A stretch of DNA of 64,000 nt from Bostrychus sinensis (GCA_020698575.1 CM036252.1:31493659-31557658), one strand, 5' to 3'; positions 50,526 through 62,427 are shown, counted from the stretch's first letter. The notes: generated by a model from the sequence alone, not told the origin. Program-made: numbers and translations.

Positions 50526-53500
50526 ATGAATAATAATGACATCGACAAGTTCACCATCAGCTTCCAAACAAGTAAGGCTTTGTAATGATCACTAATAATC
50601 ATGCTGCATTCTTCAATTATCATAGCAGGAGTAGACAAAACATGCACTAAAGTTGGACTTTTAGCTTCTTTGCCAACATTAGCTATCGTTATCAAGCTAG
50701 ATAATTGCTAATGATATCTAGCAAGTATCTAGCTTGTTAAGGCAACCCAACTAGTGGCAACACTAGCTAACAGGCTGTTAGTTTGTGTTAGTAAAATGCT
50801 TATGTTTTAATCGGCCTTTGCCCTTATTTTCAGTTTATTAGCATTTTGCACATTTGGTAGAACAATACTTCAGTGCATTACCAAGGGTCCATCTGTTAGC
50901 AGGCTGGCTGTTCTACAAGTCCTCAGTTCTATCTCATACTGTTCCTTTCTACACTTAGAATATCTGTAAACAATATTAAAAGCTTTCTCTGTGTATTTAC
51001 AGGTGGTCATGATAGAAGAAAATTTGTTGTGATTTCTCCTGATGCAGATGGTTATACAGGAAGACTTGTATGCAGTGTTTCGGGTGCTGGGAAGACCAAC
51101 TTGTACATTATTCCACTGCAGCAGGAGCTGCAGGGTTATTTTCTTTTATGGTTTCCAGAACAAAAAAAAGAGTGCCCTATATGCCTTTACTTCTTTCCTT
51201 CAGATGAAATTGAATTGCATGCTAGCATTCGTGGTGAAAGGTTTGTAATTTTTAGTAAATACCTCACATTTACTTTTTAAATCTAATTGAATTTTATATG
51301 TAATTGTTGATCATTCTTAGTCCACAGCACAATCATTGTTGCAGTACCAACAGTGCATCAAGTTTGGACTCTCAGAGCAGTTCAGTATTTGAAAAAAATA
51401 ATGCTCTGTCCGATTTGTCAAGGTATGTTTTTCAGTTTGTTGCATTACCATATTTTTATGATGTGTAATCATATTTTTTACTTTTAACAGTGAAGATGAT
51501 GTGCTACTGTGGCTTGCAAATTCAAGTAGATTCAAGCAATGATTTTACAATCTGTGTTACTCGAGACAACCTTGTTAAGAGAGGCTTCTTACAATGGCAA
51601 AGACAAAAGAAAAGCTCCCCTGTCAACAAACTAAAAGTGACGTTTAGAGAAGCAGGAGTCGATACATGCTTTACGCAAAGAATTTTTGACTGGTACTGTA
51701 ATTGACACACTTGAATAAGTATACTTGGTCACAAGCTTACAGTTTGTTGTTTACTATTTAATTAGAAATGATACATGGGGTGGAGAGCACACAGTTTGAA
51801 GGTCATGGCACAAGGGGGAAGTCTTTTGTGTACTTCATCACTCATCTAGAAAATGGTCTCTACAGATTTGCCTTTTTTAAAAATGTATTCATGAGTTACT
51901 TTATAAACTAAAGTTAAGCATATTTGACCTCCAGTGTTGCCGATGTAGAGGTACTGACTGAATTAATTATGTTATTCAGGTAGTATTGGCTTATTACAGT
52001 ACAGTACAGCACAGTAAGTGTAGGACACAATTATCACTGAGCCTGAACATTTTGTGGCCATTTCATAAATCAGACACTTGGATTTTTGCGGATAATCCCT
52101 TAGTTATAGAACAGCATGTAATTCAATAAATGTTGAAACATTGCATAGTTGGACTGGCTTAAAAGGTAATAGATGGTTAAGGCAGTTTTTTTGCATTTTA
52201 GTAGCATTTTGTAATTCCATCCAAAAGTCAAATACGCCTAACTTTTTGTGACTTGTATTATATGTTTTTACATTGTTTGATGTAATTGCAGAACAGCAGG
52301 AGAAATGTTTGCTGTGAGCCTTGCTCAGTGTGGGCCAGCACCATGTTTTTTTAGAAAATGGTGCTACCAGTTCCTCGCAACCGGGGAACTGGATGTCCAG
52401 CAACTGACCAACGATGATGTGGATGATATTGAATATGCACTACTCATAGAAAAGGTTGGTTAATAAACTGTATCCATAGAGCAATTTTGTTTGCTGTTGT
52501 GTAAATTTTATTATTATTCTTAATTGTTTTAGTTGGAGGGAGCAAGTGACCTTACAAACTTTACTGATGAAATTTTGAGTTGTGGGTGCACAGGGCTGAT
52601 TTACAACTGTCAGAAAGCACAGCATCATAAGGGCTGTTTTTGTAATTTTGCATAAATCTAATAATTTGATGCAAATTACTGTTCATAATAATGTCATATT
52701 TTGATTTTAATAGAGCCATTATTCTTCATGCCACTCTGCGGTTAGCACCAATGCTTCAACAAGTCCGAAACGGTCTAAGATCTACAACCTTCTCGACTTA
52801 ATTGGGAAGCGTCAAACTTTATGTTTTAAGCTGTTTGTCCCCAGTGATGATGATAGCGCAGTAAGAATTATTTGTGTTTTGTTTTTGTTTTTTTTCTCAT
52901 CTAGTTTTGGTTTGATTTAAAGTTATTAAAACCTACATACTATTTATGAAGTTAAATGAAGAGAGGACTTTTGTCACCTTACACTTGTCTTAGTAAAGCT
53001 TAATTTTACTTCTCTCCTCTGAAGGTGGATGCTGATTATATCATGAGTGTCCTAGTACCTGAACTGAGTGAGAATGGAAGTACAAGGCAAGCAAAAGAAA
53101 ATTCCATCATCAACTTCTTCCAGGACTTTTTGCAAGACCTTGAAATCACAGGTTTGATTCTTTTCTAATAGAATTGTGAACATGTGGACTTTACTTTTTT
53201 CCAGGCCTGTCAAACTTACCTTGCATGAACTGTAGGCATATAGCAGGGTTACAGATTTTGATTTAACATACAAAGGTCTAGTCTAGTCAAATCCTAACCT
53301 ACCACACAATCTTTTTTGCTATGAAAAAGGATTTCCTAATTTTTATAGAAAAAAAATAATATGGCCGACTGGTTTTCGCATTTATTTAAATAACATTTTG
53401 CAGGTCAAGAAGATGATGGGATAGGAAAGAGCTACAAACTCAGAATAAAGAAGAAGGGGATTGTAAGGTCACACATCTAGGCCTTTCTGTCCCACTGGTC

Positions 53501-53752
53501 ATGCAGTGGCTAACTAGGCAAAGGCACAAGTCTCTTCATTCCATCAGAGAAGGCAGATTTTAGAATAAATGTGAAATTTGAACTCCATTGTCAGGAAAAC
53601 ATGCCAGGACATCACATTTGTTACCCAGTTGTTAGTACATACACAAATACAGTAACCTTTCCTGTTGCTCACATGAACACACACAGTGAGTTTAAAGATA
53701 TCATGACTGTAGCGGTTGCAATGGGTAGAGATTTTATTCAGATATAGAGAGG
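50526..53752 (+). pseudogene. broken copy of a teleost HECT-domain (G2E3-like) gene
   Basis: Exon-like blocks: 50526-50571 (start MNNNDIDKF), 51003-51240, 51321-51422, 51491-51692, 51766-51865, 52292-52454, from 52533, 52714-52860, 53025-53151, and 53404 to about 53752. Order: a YIIPLQQEL segment; a CPICLYFFPSDEIELHAS finger whose last Cys is Arg; a QWQRQKKSSPVNKLKVTF lead-in; then HECT-like blocks (FLTEM across an intron, GEMFAVSLAQ, ASDLTNFTDEIL, APMLQQVRNGL, DADYIMSVLVPELS, PVAHMN). Damage: an extra base near 51525, two bases lost near 51672, a lost donor at 51866 (AT for GT), a shift near 52792, and further shifts after 53460. No HECT-type catalytic Cys motif is visible at the PVAHMN end. 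The family, multi-copy in fish, is annotated as G2/M-phase-specific E3 ligase-like. Introns remain, so it is not a processed copy. Confidence 0.8.
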
Positions 53753-54079
53753 CTGAATAACGCTTGGCTTAGACCTGGCAAATTCTGATTCAGATCTATT
53801 TCTGATAAATACTGGTTTAGACCTCAGTAAGGCCAAGTCAAATTCTGTTTCGGTCCTGGTTAAACCCCATTTTAACAATTTATAAGTCTTGACCTGGACC
53901 TGGTTTTGTTCAGTTTTTTTATTGACAACTACTACTATTGACCTTTTATGTGTGTAATGTTACATAATTAAGCGCAGCTCTGTAAATGTCTCTTCCTTTG
54001 TCCCTGGAGGGTGTGATAGGATTGATGGTCGATCTTAGTCCTGCCATTGCCTGAGGTCCTAGAGGGCACTGGATTGGTG
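53753..54079. other. no gene seen
   Basis: Short AT-rich spacer between the HECT-like pseudogene and the LINE fragment. Confidence 0.4.
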
Positions 54080-54497
54080 GTAGTACAACTCCAAACACTT
54101 AGACCACCCAAAGCTTCCCGTCTGGAATAGGTTTTCTCCCCTCAGCGACACACCCACTGAACCATCGACTCTGGTGATTGAGAGCTCGATAGTTAGAGAC
54201 GTGAAGCTGCCAGCGGCTACGGTTAGGTGTTTCCCGGGGGCCACAGTGGGTGACATCAAAGGAAACCTTAGGATTTTAGCCCAGAGTAGGACCAGGTTCC
54301 GTCAAATTGTGATTCACGTTGGCGGTAACGACCCCCTGCGGAGACAATCAGAGGTGCTCAAATTGAACGTAGGGTCGGTGTGTAAACTTGCGAAGTCGCT
54401 GTTGGACACCGTAATATTCTCTGGTCCCCTGCCGAATTTGACCAATGATGAAATGTACAGCCGCTTTTCATCATTCAACCGCTGGTTATCTAGATGA
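54080..54497 (+). mobile_element. LINE ORF1 fragment with SGNH/esterase-like domain
   Basis: The plus-strand frame 54165-54497 reads LVIESSIVRDVKLPAATVRC, then TRFRQIVIHVGGNDPL, then VIFSGPLP and FNRWLSR. The S-x-V-R start and the HVGGND block are the first and third signature blocks of SGNH hydrolase-type esterases that occur in ORF1 of some fish LINEs. Where active copies have a GDS-like block, this one has ESS. The frame ends at a stop two codons before a SINE. Confidence 0.7.
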
Positions 54498-54502
54498 CGT
54501 GG

Positions 54503-54737
54503 GGCGGCAGTAGCTCAGTTGGAAGAACCGCTTGTCCACTAACCAAAAGGTTGGCCCACTCCCACTGTTGCATACTGTCATTGTGTCCTTGGGCAAGACA
54601 CTTAACCCACCTTGCCTCCGGTGTCTGCGCACACTGGTGTATGAATGTGAGTGTGGATGGGTGAATGGTTCCTTGATGTAAAGCGCTTTGAGTACCCATG
54701 GAGGTAGAAAAGCACTATATAAATGTGACCATTTACC
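54503..54737 (+). mobile_element. tRNA-derived SINE
   Basis: GGGCGGCAGTAGCTCAGTTGG head (A box), decayed B box, the TTGTGTCCTTGGGCAAGACAC block, and a TGTAAAGCGCTTTGAGTACC...GCACTATATAAATG tail. Related to, but distinct in the tail from, the 28803 copy. Confidence 0.8.
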
Positions 54738-55009
54738 ATTTTAGCTTATTGCGGTCATGTAAGAGTAATGTATGGTATGAGGGTTACAATGGCTTCAGAT
54801 TACAAAGGATGACCTGTACATGGTTAGTTTGAATTACTCTTGGTTGATTTGCTTTAGCATAGCAGGTTATGGGTTTTTCATTTAAGGTTTAAAGTTTTGT
54901 ATTGGGTTGTGGGTTTTCTCTTTAAGGTTTTGTATTATGTTTTTTACAAGTTTTAATTTTGTTTTTTGTTGAGTGATGTTTTTCTTTTCAGAGGTTGTTT
55001 CACACCATG

Positions 55010-55545
55010 TGATATGGTGTGAAAAGGTGTAATTATTGAATATTTCTACATATAGCTTTGCGTATTACCATTAAACTTATATTTTGATGTACTACTGCTA
55101 AGGTTAATAAACGCTTCAATATTAGTAAGAATAATAGTTGGGTCTTATGTGATGTTTTTCTTCCACTGCAAGGTCATCTTACACTTGGGTGCATTTCTAA
55201 AAAGTGCACAATAATGAGCTGGTTACAAAGTTATCAGACCCAAGGTTGCAGGTGGGGGCTCCTACGGCCTGTCTGTGCGTGGGATGCCCAAGAAGATAAA
55301 GCTCTGCAGAAACTGGGAACTTTCATGGCCCTGCCCTATGCATGAAAGTCACTCGAAGAAAAACAAGATAATGCTATGAAGAGATCGTCATACATAATAT
55401 AAAAAGCTTAGGACACTCCTCTTTAGCAGCGTGCTCACACTATCCCTTCAGCGGGGCCCTGCTGCTGTAATCTTACCCGTGTGATACTGAATAAACCATG
55501 TGACTTGAATACACTTCTGAATCATCGTCCTCTTTGATGCTTACA
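55010..55545 (+). mobile_element. probable solo LTR
   Basis: Contains a TATAAAAA box near 55398 and an AATAAA at 55490-55495, about 90 bases apart. It ends TTTGATGCTTACA, and no internal retroviral coding sequence is nearby. Boundaries and target duplication are not resolved. Confidence 0.45.
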
Positions 55546-57320
55546 CCACAAATGAACAATTCTAACACCACTGTGAGCGTGGAAAAAGTGGAAAGCCTTC
55601 TAAATGCTAAACCAGAAGACTCGTCCTCAGGGTTAGATAATATAGATGGTAGGCTTCTGAAATTAGCAGCCAAGTTTGTATCATGTCCGCTGTGCCACAT
55701 ATTTAACAGATGTCTATGGTGTGGAGTTTTCCCCTCACAGGGGAAAATGTCGAAAATAATTCCCATTCCAAAAAATAAAAAAATGTTGTTTAATGGCGCT
55801 AATAGCAGACCTATCAGTATATTACCAGTATATATTACCAGTTTTAGGAAAAATGTACTGTATTGTGTGAGCAGATTCAGAAATACTTTGCTGAAAATAG
55901 CTTACTCACTAAATTTCAGCGTGCTTACAAACCGGGTTCTTCCACTGCCGTGGCTCTGGTCCATATGATAGACAACTGGTATCAAGAACTGGATAATGGG
56001 AGCTTGGTTGGGGTTGTATTTTTAGACTTCAGCGCAGCTTTTGATTTGATAAACCATGACCTCCTAATAGCTAAATTGAGGTGTTATGGGCTATCAACCA
56101 GGACCCTGTTCTTGATTAAAGACTACTTAACAAACAGGAGTCAACAAGTCTTTTATAACGGCTCCTTGTCAAACAATTTTGGTCTCCACCTGTGGTCTAT
56201 CTCAGGGCAGCTGCCTTGGTCTGCTCCTTTTTTCGGTCTACACTAATGATTTGCCTTATGCATTAAACAAATCTTCAGTTGTCATGTACGCTGATGATTC
56301 TACAATATTTTATTCTAGTTCGAATGTTAGTGAAATATCACTTGTATTGGAAGAGGAGTTGGATGCTGGGTAAAGGCCAATAATATGATTTTAAATGTTT
56401 CTAAAACGAGATCAATGCTAACTGGAAGTAAACGACGTCTGCATAATAATCCCCCGTTGAACATTACAATGAAAAGCTCTAAATTGGAGCAAGTGCAACA
56501 AATAAAACTGCTTGTTATCACAGTGGATCACCATCTATCTTGGTCCTATCATATAGACCATGTAATCGGCAAAATGGGCAAAGCTATTGTGGCTAGAAGG
56601 TGTTCCTCTTTTGTAACTTCTTCAGTTATGAAAAAAGGTTGTACGGTCTCTAGTTTTGTCTCATTTAGAATTTTGTTCAGTTACATGATCTGCAGCAAAC
56701 AAACTGATCTGGTAAAGCTTCAGCTCATTCAAAATAAGGCTGCTTACTTAGTTTTAAGATGTCCATACTCGACCAGTGTCTCTGAAATGCACCAAGTATT
56801 ATCCTGGCCTTTGCTTCATATTAAAATACAGTATAACTTGCTAATATTTTTAAAGAAAGTAAATCTAACGGGTCAACCACATTCATTTTATGAAAAGCTA
56901 AAATATTCTGATCAGATACATTCACATTATACTCGATTGGCTTGTAACCCTAATTTAGTTGTAAACTGTTCTAATACAATTTTTTTTACAAATAGTTTGT
57001 CTATTTTATATCATCTCAGCTATGGAATAAATTACTGAAAAAGTTAAGGGATTTACCAAGTTTATATACTTTTAAACAAGCTCTGAGATCTTACCTGTCT
57101 TGATTTTTGACTGTAAATGTATTTTTTAGAAGGAGTTTTGACAAGTGTATGACAAGTCATTCGTCTGCTTTTCTATGTTTCACTGTATGAATTGTAACTG
57201 TATCATCATATTGTAATGTATTTTGTATCTAAATTATTGGATATTTTTAATCTGGACCCCAGGAAAACTAGCGACCACTACGGTGGAAGCTAATGGGGAT
57301 CTTAATAAATCAATAAATAA
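55546..57320 (+). mobile_element. decayed LINE reverse transcriptase with 3' end
   Basis: RT blocks in order: PEDSSSGLDNIDGRLLKLAA, KIIPIPKNK, SRPISILPV, FQRAYKPGSSTAVAL, motif A FLDFSAAFDLINHDLL, motif B (QGSCLGLLLFSVYTNDLP) and motif C MYADDSTIFY. The thumb follows, reading SKTRSMLTGSKRRL, then LVITVDHHLSWSYHID, and LWNKLLKKLRDLPSLYTFK at the end (frame broken near 57030). Frames shift at about 55860, 56180 and 56370. The 3' end has GGACCCCAGGAAAACTAGC...GCTAATGGGGATC and an AATAAATCAATAAATAAATC tail, as in fish L2/CR1-like LINEs. Probably the same insertion as the ORF1 piece at 54080, later split. Confidence 0.85.
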
Positions 57321-57379
57321 ATCTGAGATTGTGATGTTCTAACCTGTTTTCTTGCCATCTCAGTTCTTTTCAGTGACAT

Positions 57380-57496
57380 CCATTCTCCTCATCATCTCCT
57401 TACATGTTAGCCCCACCCACAGAAGAGAGAGACCATTATACATATGTGCCTCTCTCCTTGTTGGGCAGGACTAGCATGTAAGGAGATGAAGAATGG
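57380..57496. repeat. 117-bp near-perfect hairpin
   Basis: The arms 57380-57434 and 57443-57496 are imperfect complements (CATCTCCTTACATG / CATGTAAGGAGATG is exact). Compatible with a tiny MITE. Confidence 0.75.
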
Positions 57497-58568
57497 AGGA
57501 TGGGATGATGATCTTTACATGTGCAGCCTTTTAAAATAAATAAATAGCTATTTTTCCTTTGAAATGGGAGCCTCCTGTGAGCTGTGTGTGCTGTGCCGAG
57601 GGTCAGAGCTTCAGTTACATGCTCGCCCGGACATGTGCCTCACCAACAATCAGTTAATGGCCAGTTTTCTTTAAAAAAATAAAATAAAATAATCAGTTGA
57701 CCTCTACAGTTGTTGTATCTGCTGTTTAGTTTATAAAGTGAGTGGTTTTTCATACCTTGTAAAGGTATTCTGTTTTGTATGCTGGTCATTTGTTGCATTC
57801 TTTTAAATGTTTTCAGTTAGTGTTGGTACTAGATATTGGCTCAATCCTTTTTTGCTGTTACATTTTGTGTATAATTATTGCACTATTGCTCCCAGAGTTA
57901 TATAGCATTATAATGCACTAACACTGATTGTGTTAATCAGTGGCGGCTCAAATGTTGGCCTTCACTTAGTTTTATCTGGCACTTAAAGAGCATTTTGAGT
58001 TTGACACTGAATTTGCATTTTTTTTTTACACTTTTGCATTGAGCAATGTTTATGGAAAGACCTTGTCCAAAATGTCAATACAACAACAAAACACATATTT
58101 GTTTAATAAAAATAAATATTAGTTTTTTGTTTTTTTTTACTTAATTACAATAACTTAAGGAATGGAAAATTTTGAGTAAAGTTTAATTAAATACTAATGG
58201 CTACTACTTAACTATAATGATGAAGAAATTTAATTGGTGTGTAATACACATTTATAAGCTCACTTAATCAATATTCTTAATTTAGTTTTAATCGAACAGT
58301 CTTCAGGTGGTGTGGGAGAGGGGTGATGGGGAGGGGTGAGTGGGGGAGGGGCGGATTAAAATGCTAATTTGACATCAAATTGTAATAAAAAATGTTAAGA
58401 ATGTTATCTCTTAATTATGTTTCCACAGGTGTTGACCTAATGACCCCTTTCACCCTCCTCCTCTTAAGATGATGGCATTAGATAATAAAGGTCAGGGGGT
58501 CAAAATGAGAGTGGGCAGGTGATAGCGAGTATACCTGCCTTTTAGTGGGAGTGTTATATATATATATT
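57497..58568. other. intergenic, no gene seen
   Basis: AT-rich, with a G-rich patch at 58310-58355 (GGGGAGGGGTGAGTGGGGGA). A short (TA)n precedes the next element. Confidence 0.5.
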
Positions 58569-60120
58569 AGGGCCGGGAATCGATAAAAAAAATTAACTAT
58601 CCATCCATCCATCCATCCATCCATCTTCTTCCGCTTATCTGGGACCGGGCCGTGGAGGCAGCAGTCTAAGCAAAGATGCCCAGACTTCCCTCTCCACAGA
58701 CACTTCCTCCAGCTCTACCGGGGGGACCCCAAGGCGTTCCCAGGCCAGCTGGGAGACATAGTCCCTCCAGCGTGTCCTAGGTCTTCCCCGGGGCCTCCTC
58801 CCGGTGGGACATGCCCAGAACACCTCCCCAGGGAGGCGACCCGGAGGCATCCGGAACAGATGCCCGAGCCACCTCAACTGACTCCTCTCGATGTGGAGGA
58901 GCAGCGGCTCTACTCCGAGCTCCTCCCGGGTGACAGAGCTCCTCACCCTATCTCTAAGGGAGCGCCCAGCCACCCTGCGGAGGAAACTCATTTCGGCCGC
59001 TTGTATCCGGAATCTTGTCCTTTCGGTCATGACCCAAAGCTCATGACCATAGGTGAGAGTAGGAACGTAGATCGACCGGTAAATCGAGAGCTTCGCCTTT
59101 CGGCTCAGCTCCTTCTTCACCACAACAGACCGATACAACGACCGCATTACTGCAGACGCTGCACCGATCCTTCTGTCGATCTCACGCTCCATCCTTCCCT
59201 CACTCATGAACAAGACCCCAAGATACCTCCTGTGGGCTCACCACCCGCAGAGGTAACCGTAGGGGACCAGTGCAGTGTGGATCGGGCAGCAGTTGAAGGC
59301 GGGTGCCTCAACGACCCGGTCCCCGGACACAGCTTCTAGCTGTAGGGACATGGAATGTCAAAAATTAACTAATTAATCGCAAATCTGAAAAAAATTTATC
59401 GCGATTAATCGCATTACGAATTCACGTACAAACACAAAATTGTAAATTTAGAAAGTTTAATTTGAATTAACCTTCACATACTTTACTGTAAACTTGTGCA
59501 ATGAAAACAAAACTTGCAAAGAAAATAAATTAATAGTCTCTTTGAGACCTGTTATTTAAGGTACAACCAACAAATACACAAAACTTACCTATTAAAGCTC
59601 CAGATTGCTTAGCTTTGAGATGATATGTTAGGGACGAGTTACTCTGGTGGTAACTGAACTCATCCTTGCATAGACTGCACATAACTTTTGTTTTGACTAT
59701 ATTGCCGTCTGGTGACGATTTGAAGCAGAATTGTCCATTTAGCAATGTGTCTTTTTGGTCACTCATGTTGCTTTAGCTCGTTCTTTCGTTGCATTAGGCT
59801 CGTTCCAGATGAACTGCGCCTCGCCTGGATTGTGAACAAAAGTGCACGGCCGCAACAGGAGGAGGGGAAATACACCTGTAGTGAACTCGGACAGTTTGTG
59901 TCGGTGCATTACGTTTCTGATCAGCACTGAACTCAGATCCAATCCCCTGTCCATGATGAACTGCGGCAGCTGGTCTTGTTTGGATCCCACGGTGACCGTC
60001 GCACTTGTGGCATCAGAGCAAGTGTGGCAAGTTGGTAGCAAGTCGGACACAAATCTAACCTGAGCACTGCGCACAGACACTGATCGAAACTGCGCAAGTC
60101 TGGCTCATCTCGAACGCGCC
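58569..60120 (-). mobile_element. hAT element with BED-finger exon, interrupted by an RTE LINE
   Basis: The left end TAGGGCCGGGAATCGATAAA (58569) and the ATTAATCGCGATTAATCGC-like sequence near 59370-59412 are typical of teleost hAT ends. The minus-strand frame 59766-59530 begins MSDQKDTLLNGQFCFKSS and contains a BED-type finger: CSLCKDEFSYHQSNSSLTYHLKAK (C-x2-C, later H-x4-H-like, last ligand altered to K). The catalytic domain is absent. Upstream (59770-60120) is a GC-richer leader shared with 24290-24600. The right end is not located. The RTE piece lies at 58600-59359. Confidence 0.7.
58600..59359 (-). mobile_element. 5'-truncated RTE-type LINE with 12-bp target duplication
   Basis: Flanked by AAAAATTAACTA at 58588-58599 and 59360-59371. 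The minus-strand frame 59213-58635 is open for 192 codons and gives the carboxy-terminal part of an RTE-clade RT: SIYVPTLTYGHELWVMTERTR, FLRRVAGRSLRDRVRSS, LRWLGHLFRMPPGRLPGE, GRRPRGRPRTRWRDYV. It ends in a (GGAT)n-type 3' tail (58604-58624 on the plus strand), as RTE elements do. The good frame suggests a fairly recent insertion. Confidence 0.9.
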
Positions 60121-60199
60121 TGTTGTTCTTCTACGCTCGTGTGGTGCATTTCTGCCCCGCTGGAAGACCCGCGGCGCGTTGCTGCCTCTGTCAGTGTCG

Positions 60200-60201
<2 letters not shown>

Positions 60202-60233
<32 letters not shown>
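60202..60233. repeat. (GT)n microsatellite
   Basis: About 16 GT units; a second (GT)n lies at 60600-60638. Confidence 0.9.
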
Positions 60234-60234
<1 letters not shown>

Positions 60235-60239
60235 CAGTA

Positions 60240-60598
60240 TGCCTACTAAGTTGTTCTTTTAACCTTTTTGGATTACATTAGGCAGCAGTGAAGCCCTCTA
60301 CCAACAATGGCAAGCAACGAGAACACTGATGCTGACCGTATGACTGATGTTGTAGGTACGTCTGCTAATACGGTGATGCGTGACCTAGATTTGGATGGTC
60401 CTCGGCTTAAACACGCATGGTGAACTCAAAACAGTGTGTGTGGAGAAGCTTAGGCTTCCCAGCTAATATGATTGTACTGGATCGCTAGAGTAGAACTCGC
60501 AGCAGGTGATTGGTCAGAATCACATAGATGTCTTTTATGGATGTGCTTTATTTACCACCACCAGTAAAGTTACAGCTGTTTGTATACACATGCTTGTA

Positions 60599-60639
<41 letters not shown>

Positions 60640-61780
60640 TTCTGCAAAGGAGAAAAAACAAAGGATATAATGAATAACTAAGGTTACATTCAAACTTAAA
60701 ACTCACAATGTTTTACATAATCCGAACGTATGTCACACAGAAATATATAACACTTGAAACACTTTGACGGTGGAAACCCAACTCTAACTAGGCTTAGTAA
60801 ACGTGATCGCAATACACAGTTCCCATTGGAATTGAAATAGCACCCTCTGCTGGTCGGTACAAGAATAGAGAACATGGTTGCATAAGGCCTGCAGCGAGTC
60901 ACGTGGTACGGCGGTTGCTAGGCCGGCCTGGGCCTATTACCATGGCTGAGCTAACAAGCGGCCAAACTGCACTTAACATTAATGCCCGGTACCAACTCTG
61001 TCAGTACCATACTCAAGTCTAATATATACATAGCACTGGTTTAGCAAATTCAGCAGAACTATCAAAGGGAACAAGGTGTAGCAACGCCGCAACAGATAGT
61101 AAACAGTCCATACACTCACTTGACAATAATATTACAACAATATAAAGGTCCTTACTTGCAATGGACGCACACAACCGAATAACAGCTACTACTGTGATAA
61201 GGCGGGATGATTAATAGTCCATGCTATTAAGGCACTTGCCTGAAAAATCCAGACTGATATGTCTCTGTATTATTCTACAGAGAAATATCAGTCTGGTCAC
61301 CACGCCGTCCGCAGTGGTTTCCTCAAATCCCAACCGTACCGTGCATTTTGATTCGCTTATTTAAGTCACGTGTTCTTCGCGAGCAGCGTCCGCAACAACA
61401 ACAATCAAGGTGGCGCACTGAGGAGCCGAGTTTGTTTCATTCAGCGGTAAATTCCCTTTTAAATTACCACAAACATATCGAGTCATTAAAACCACAGCAG
61501 CTTGCAGCACTAGAAGCCTTTATAAAAATAAAAATAAATGTTTTCGCGTTGCTTACTTTCTTGTCGCTTTGTTAACGTCACGTCCGCCATTTTCTGATTG
61601 GCTAACTCCGCTGCCTGTTTGCTCCGCGCTAGAAATCGAATTGATTCTATGGCGACCAGACTCATCCACTGGTACAGTGAATGAAACAGTACAGCGGTGA
61701 GTCTGGAATTTCCAGGCAATTAAGGCACTGCTTGCAGCAACCTCTCTGATCAACTACTGAGCAGTGTTCTGCGTGAGTCC
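60240..61780. other. intergenic, mixed GC, no gene supported
   Basis: An ATG in good context at 60308 (MASNENTDADRMTDVV) is followed by a possible donor, but no second exon can be matched. The rest includes a (GT)n and CpG patches near 61370-61640. Confidence 0.35.
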
Positions 61781-61815
61781 AGGTGGCTCCTGATTGGTCG
61801 AGCCCAGGTGGAGTG

Positions 61816-62244
61816 ATGTGTATTGCGAGTGGGACTGAACGTCAAAGGAAATGTCATAGGCACAAAACGGCCACAAGGGGGCCTTTTTTACAGTGTGACT
61901 ATGAGAAAATCTTTATGGGAGCAAATGGGTATGTGTATACTGTAAAATATACTGATGGGAAGGTTATGTTAAAAGGAGGCACATGTGGGGATAACTGTTG
62001 GGGAACTGGTGTAGTATACTCTATGTCTATATCAGACTGGAATTGGTTCAAAACAATGGTCTGTAGAGACATTGATATGCATGGATTTGGTGAGACACCA
62101 TTTGTCTGTGAATGGGCTAGTACCAGCTGTGAGACAGAGGGTTTTATTTTTATATATGTCTGCATCGATAGAGAGCCATTGATTGTGAAAAGGGGGCTAA
62201 AGGACTGGCTACTACATCCATATTCTACAGATGAAAGCGAATAA
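61816..62244 (+). CDS. unrecognised 142-residue open frame, cysteine-rich
   Basis: Open from the ATG at 61816 to the stop at 62242-62244. A plausible acceptor (GCCTTTTTTACAG, ending at 61893) lies inside it, so the true exon may start at 61894 with TGTGACTATGAG in the same or a shifted frame. The product reads FMGANGYVYTVKYTDGKV, then GGTCGDNCWGTGV and WNWFKTMVCRDIDMHGFGE, with paired cysteines and no membrane segment. Fifty bases downstream, 62269-62427 is open between an acceptor-like TTTTATACAG and a donor-like AG|GTAGGT. I do not recognise the family; it could be a gene exon or part of a mobile element. Confidence 0.4.
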   Translation: MCIASGTERQRKCHRHKTATRGPFLQCDYEKIFMGANGYVYTVKYTDGKVMLKGGTCGDNCWGTGVVYSMSISDWNWFKTMVCRDIDMHGFGETPFVCEWASTSCETEGFIFIYVCIDREPLIVKRGLKDWLLHPYSTDESE

Positions 62245-62427
62245 TTTTTTAAAAACCTTTTTTATACAGTGGAGAGACTGGCGTTATATGTGAAATTGAC
62301 AATGTCATCAAAGTCAACTGTGGTATGGAGACTATTAGGAAACGCCTTTTTTTGATGATTTATCGATTAGTACGCAAGATGTTCTCGTGTGTCACGAACA
62401 AACCCTGCTCTGCTAAAACAGAAAGGT

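Noticed and set aside
58860..59339. 159-codon plus-strand frame
   Set aside because: Antisense shadow of the RTE reverse transcriptase frame.
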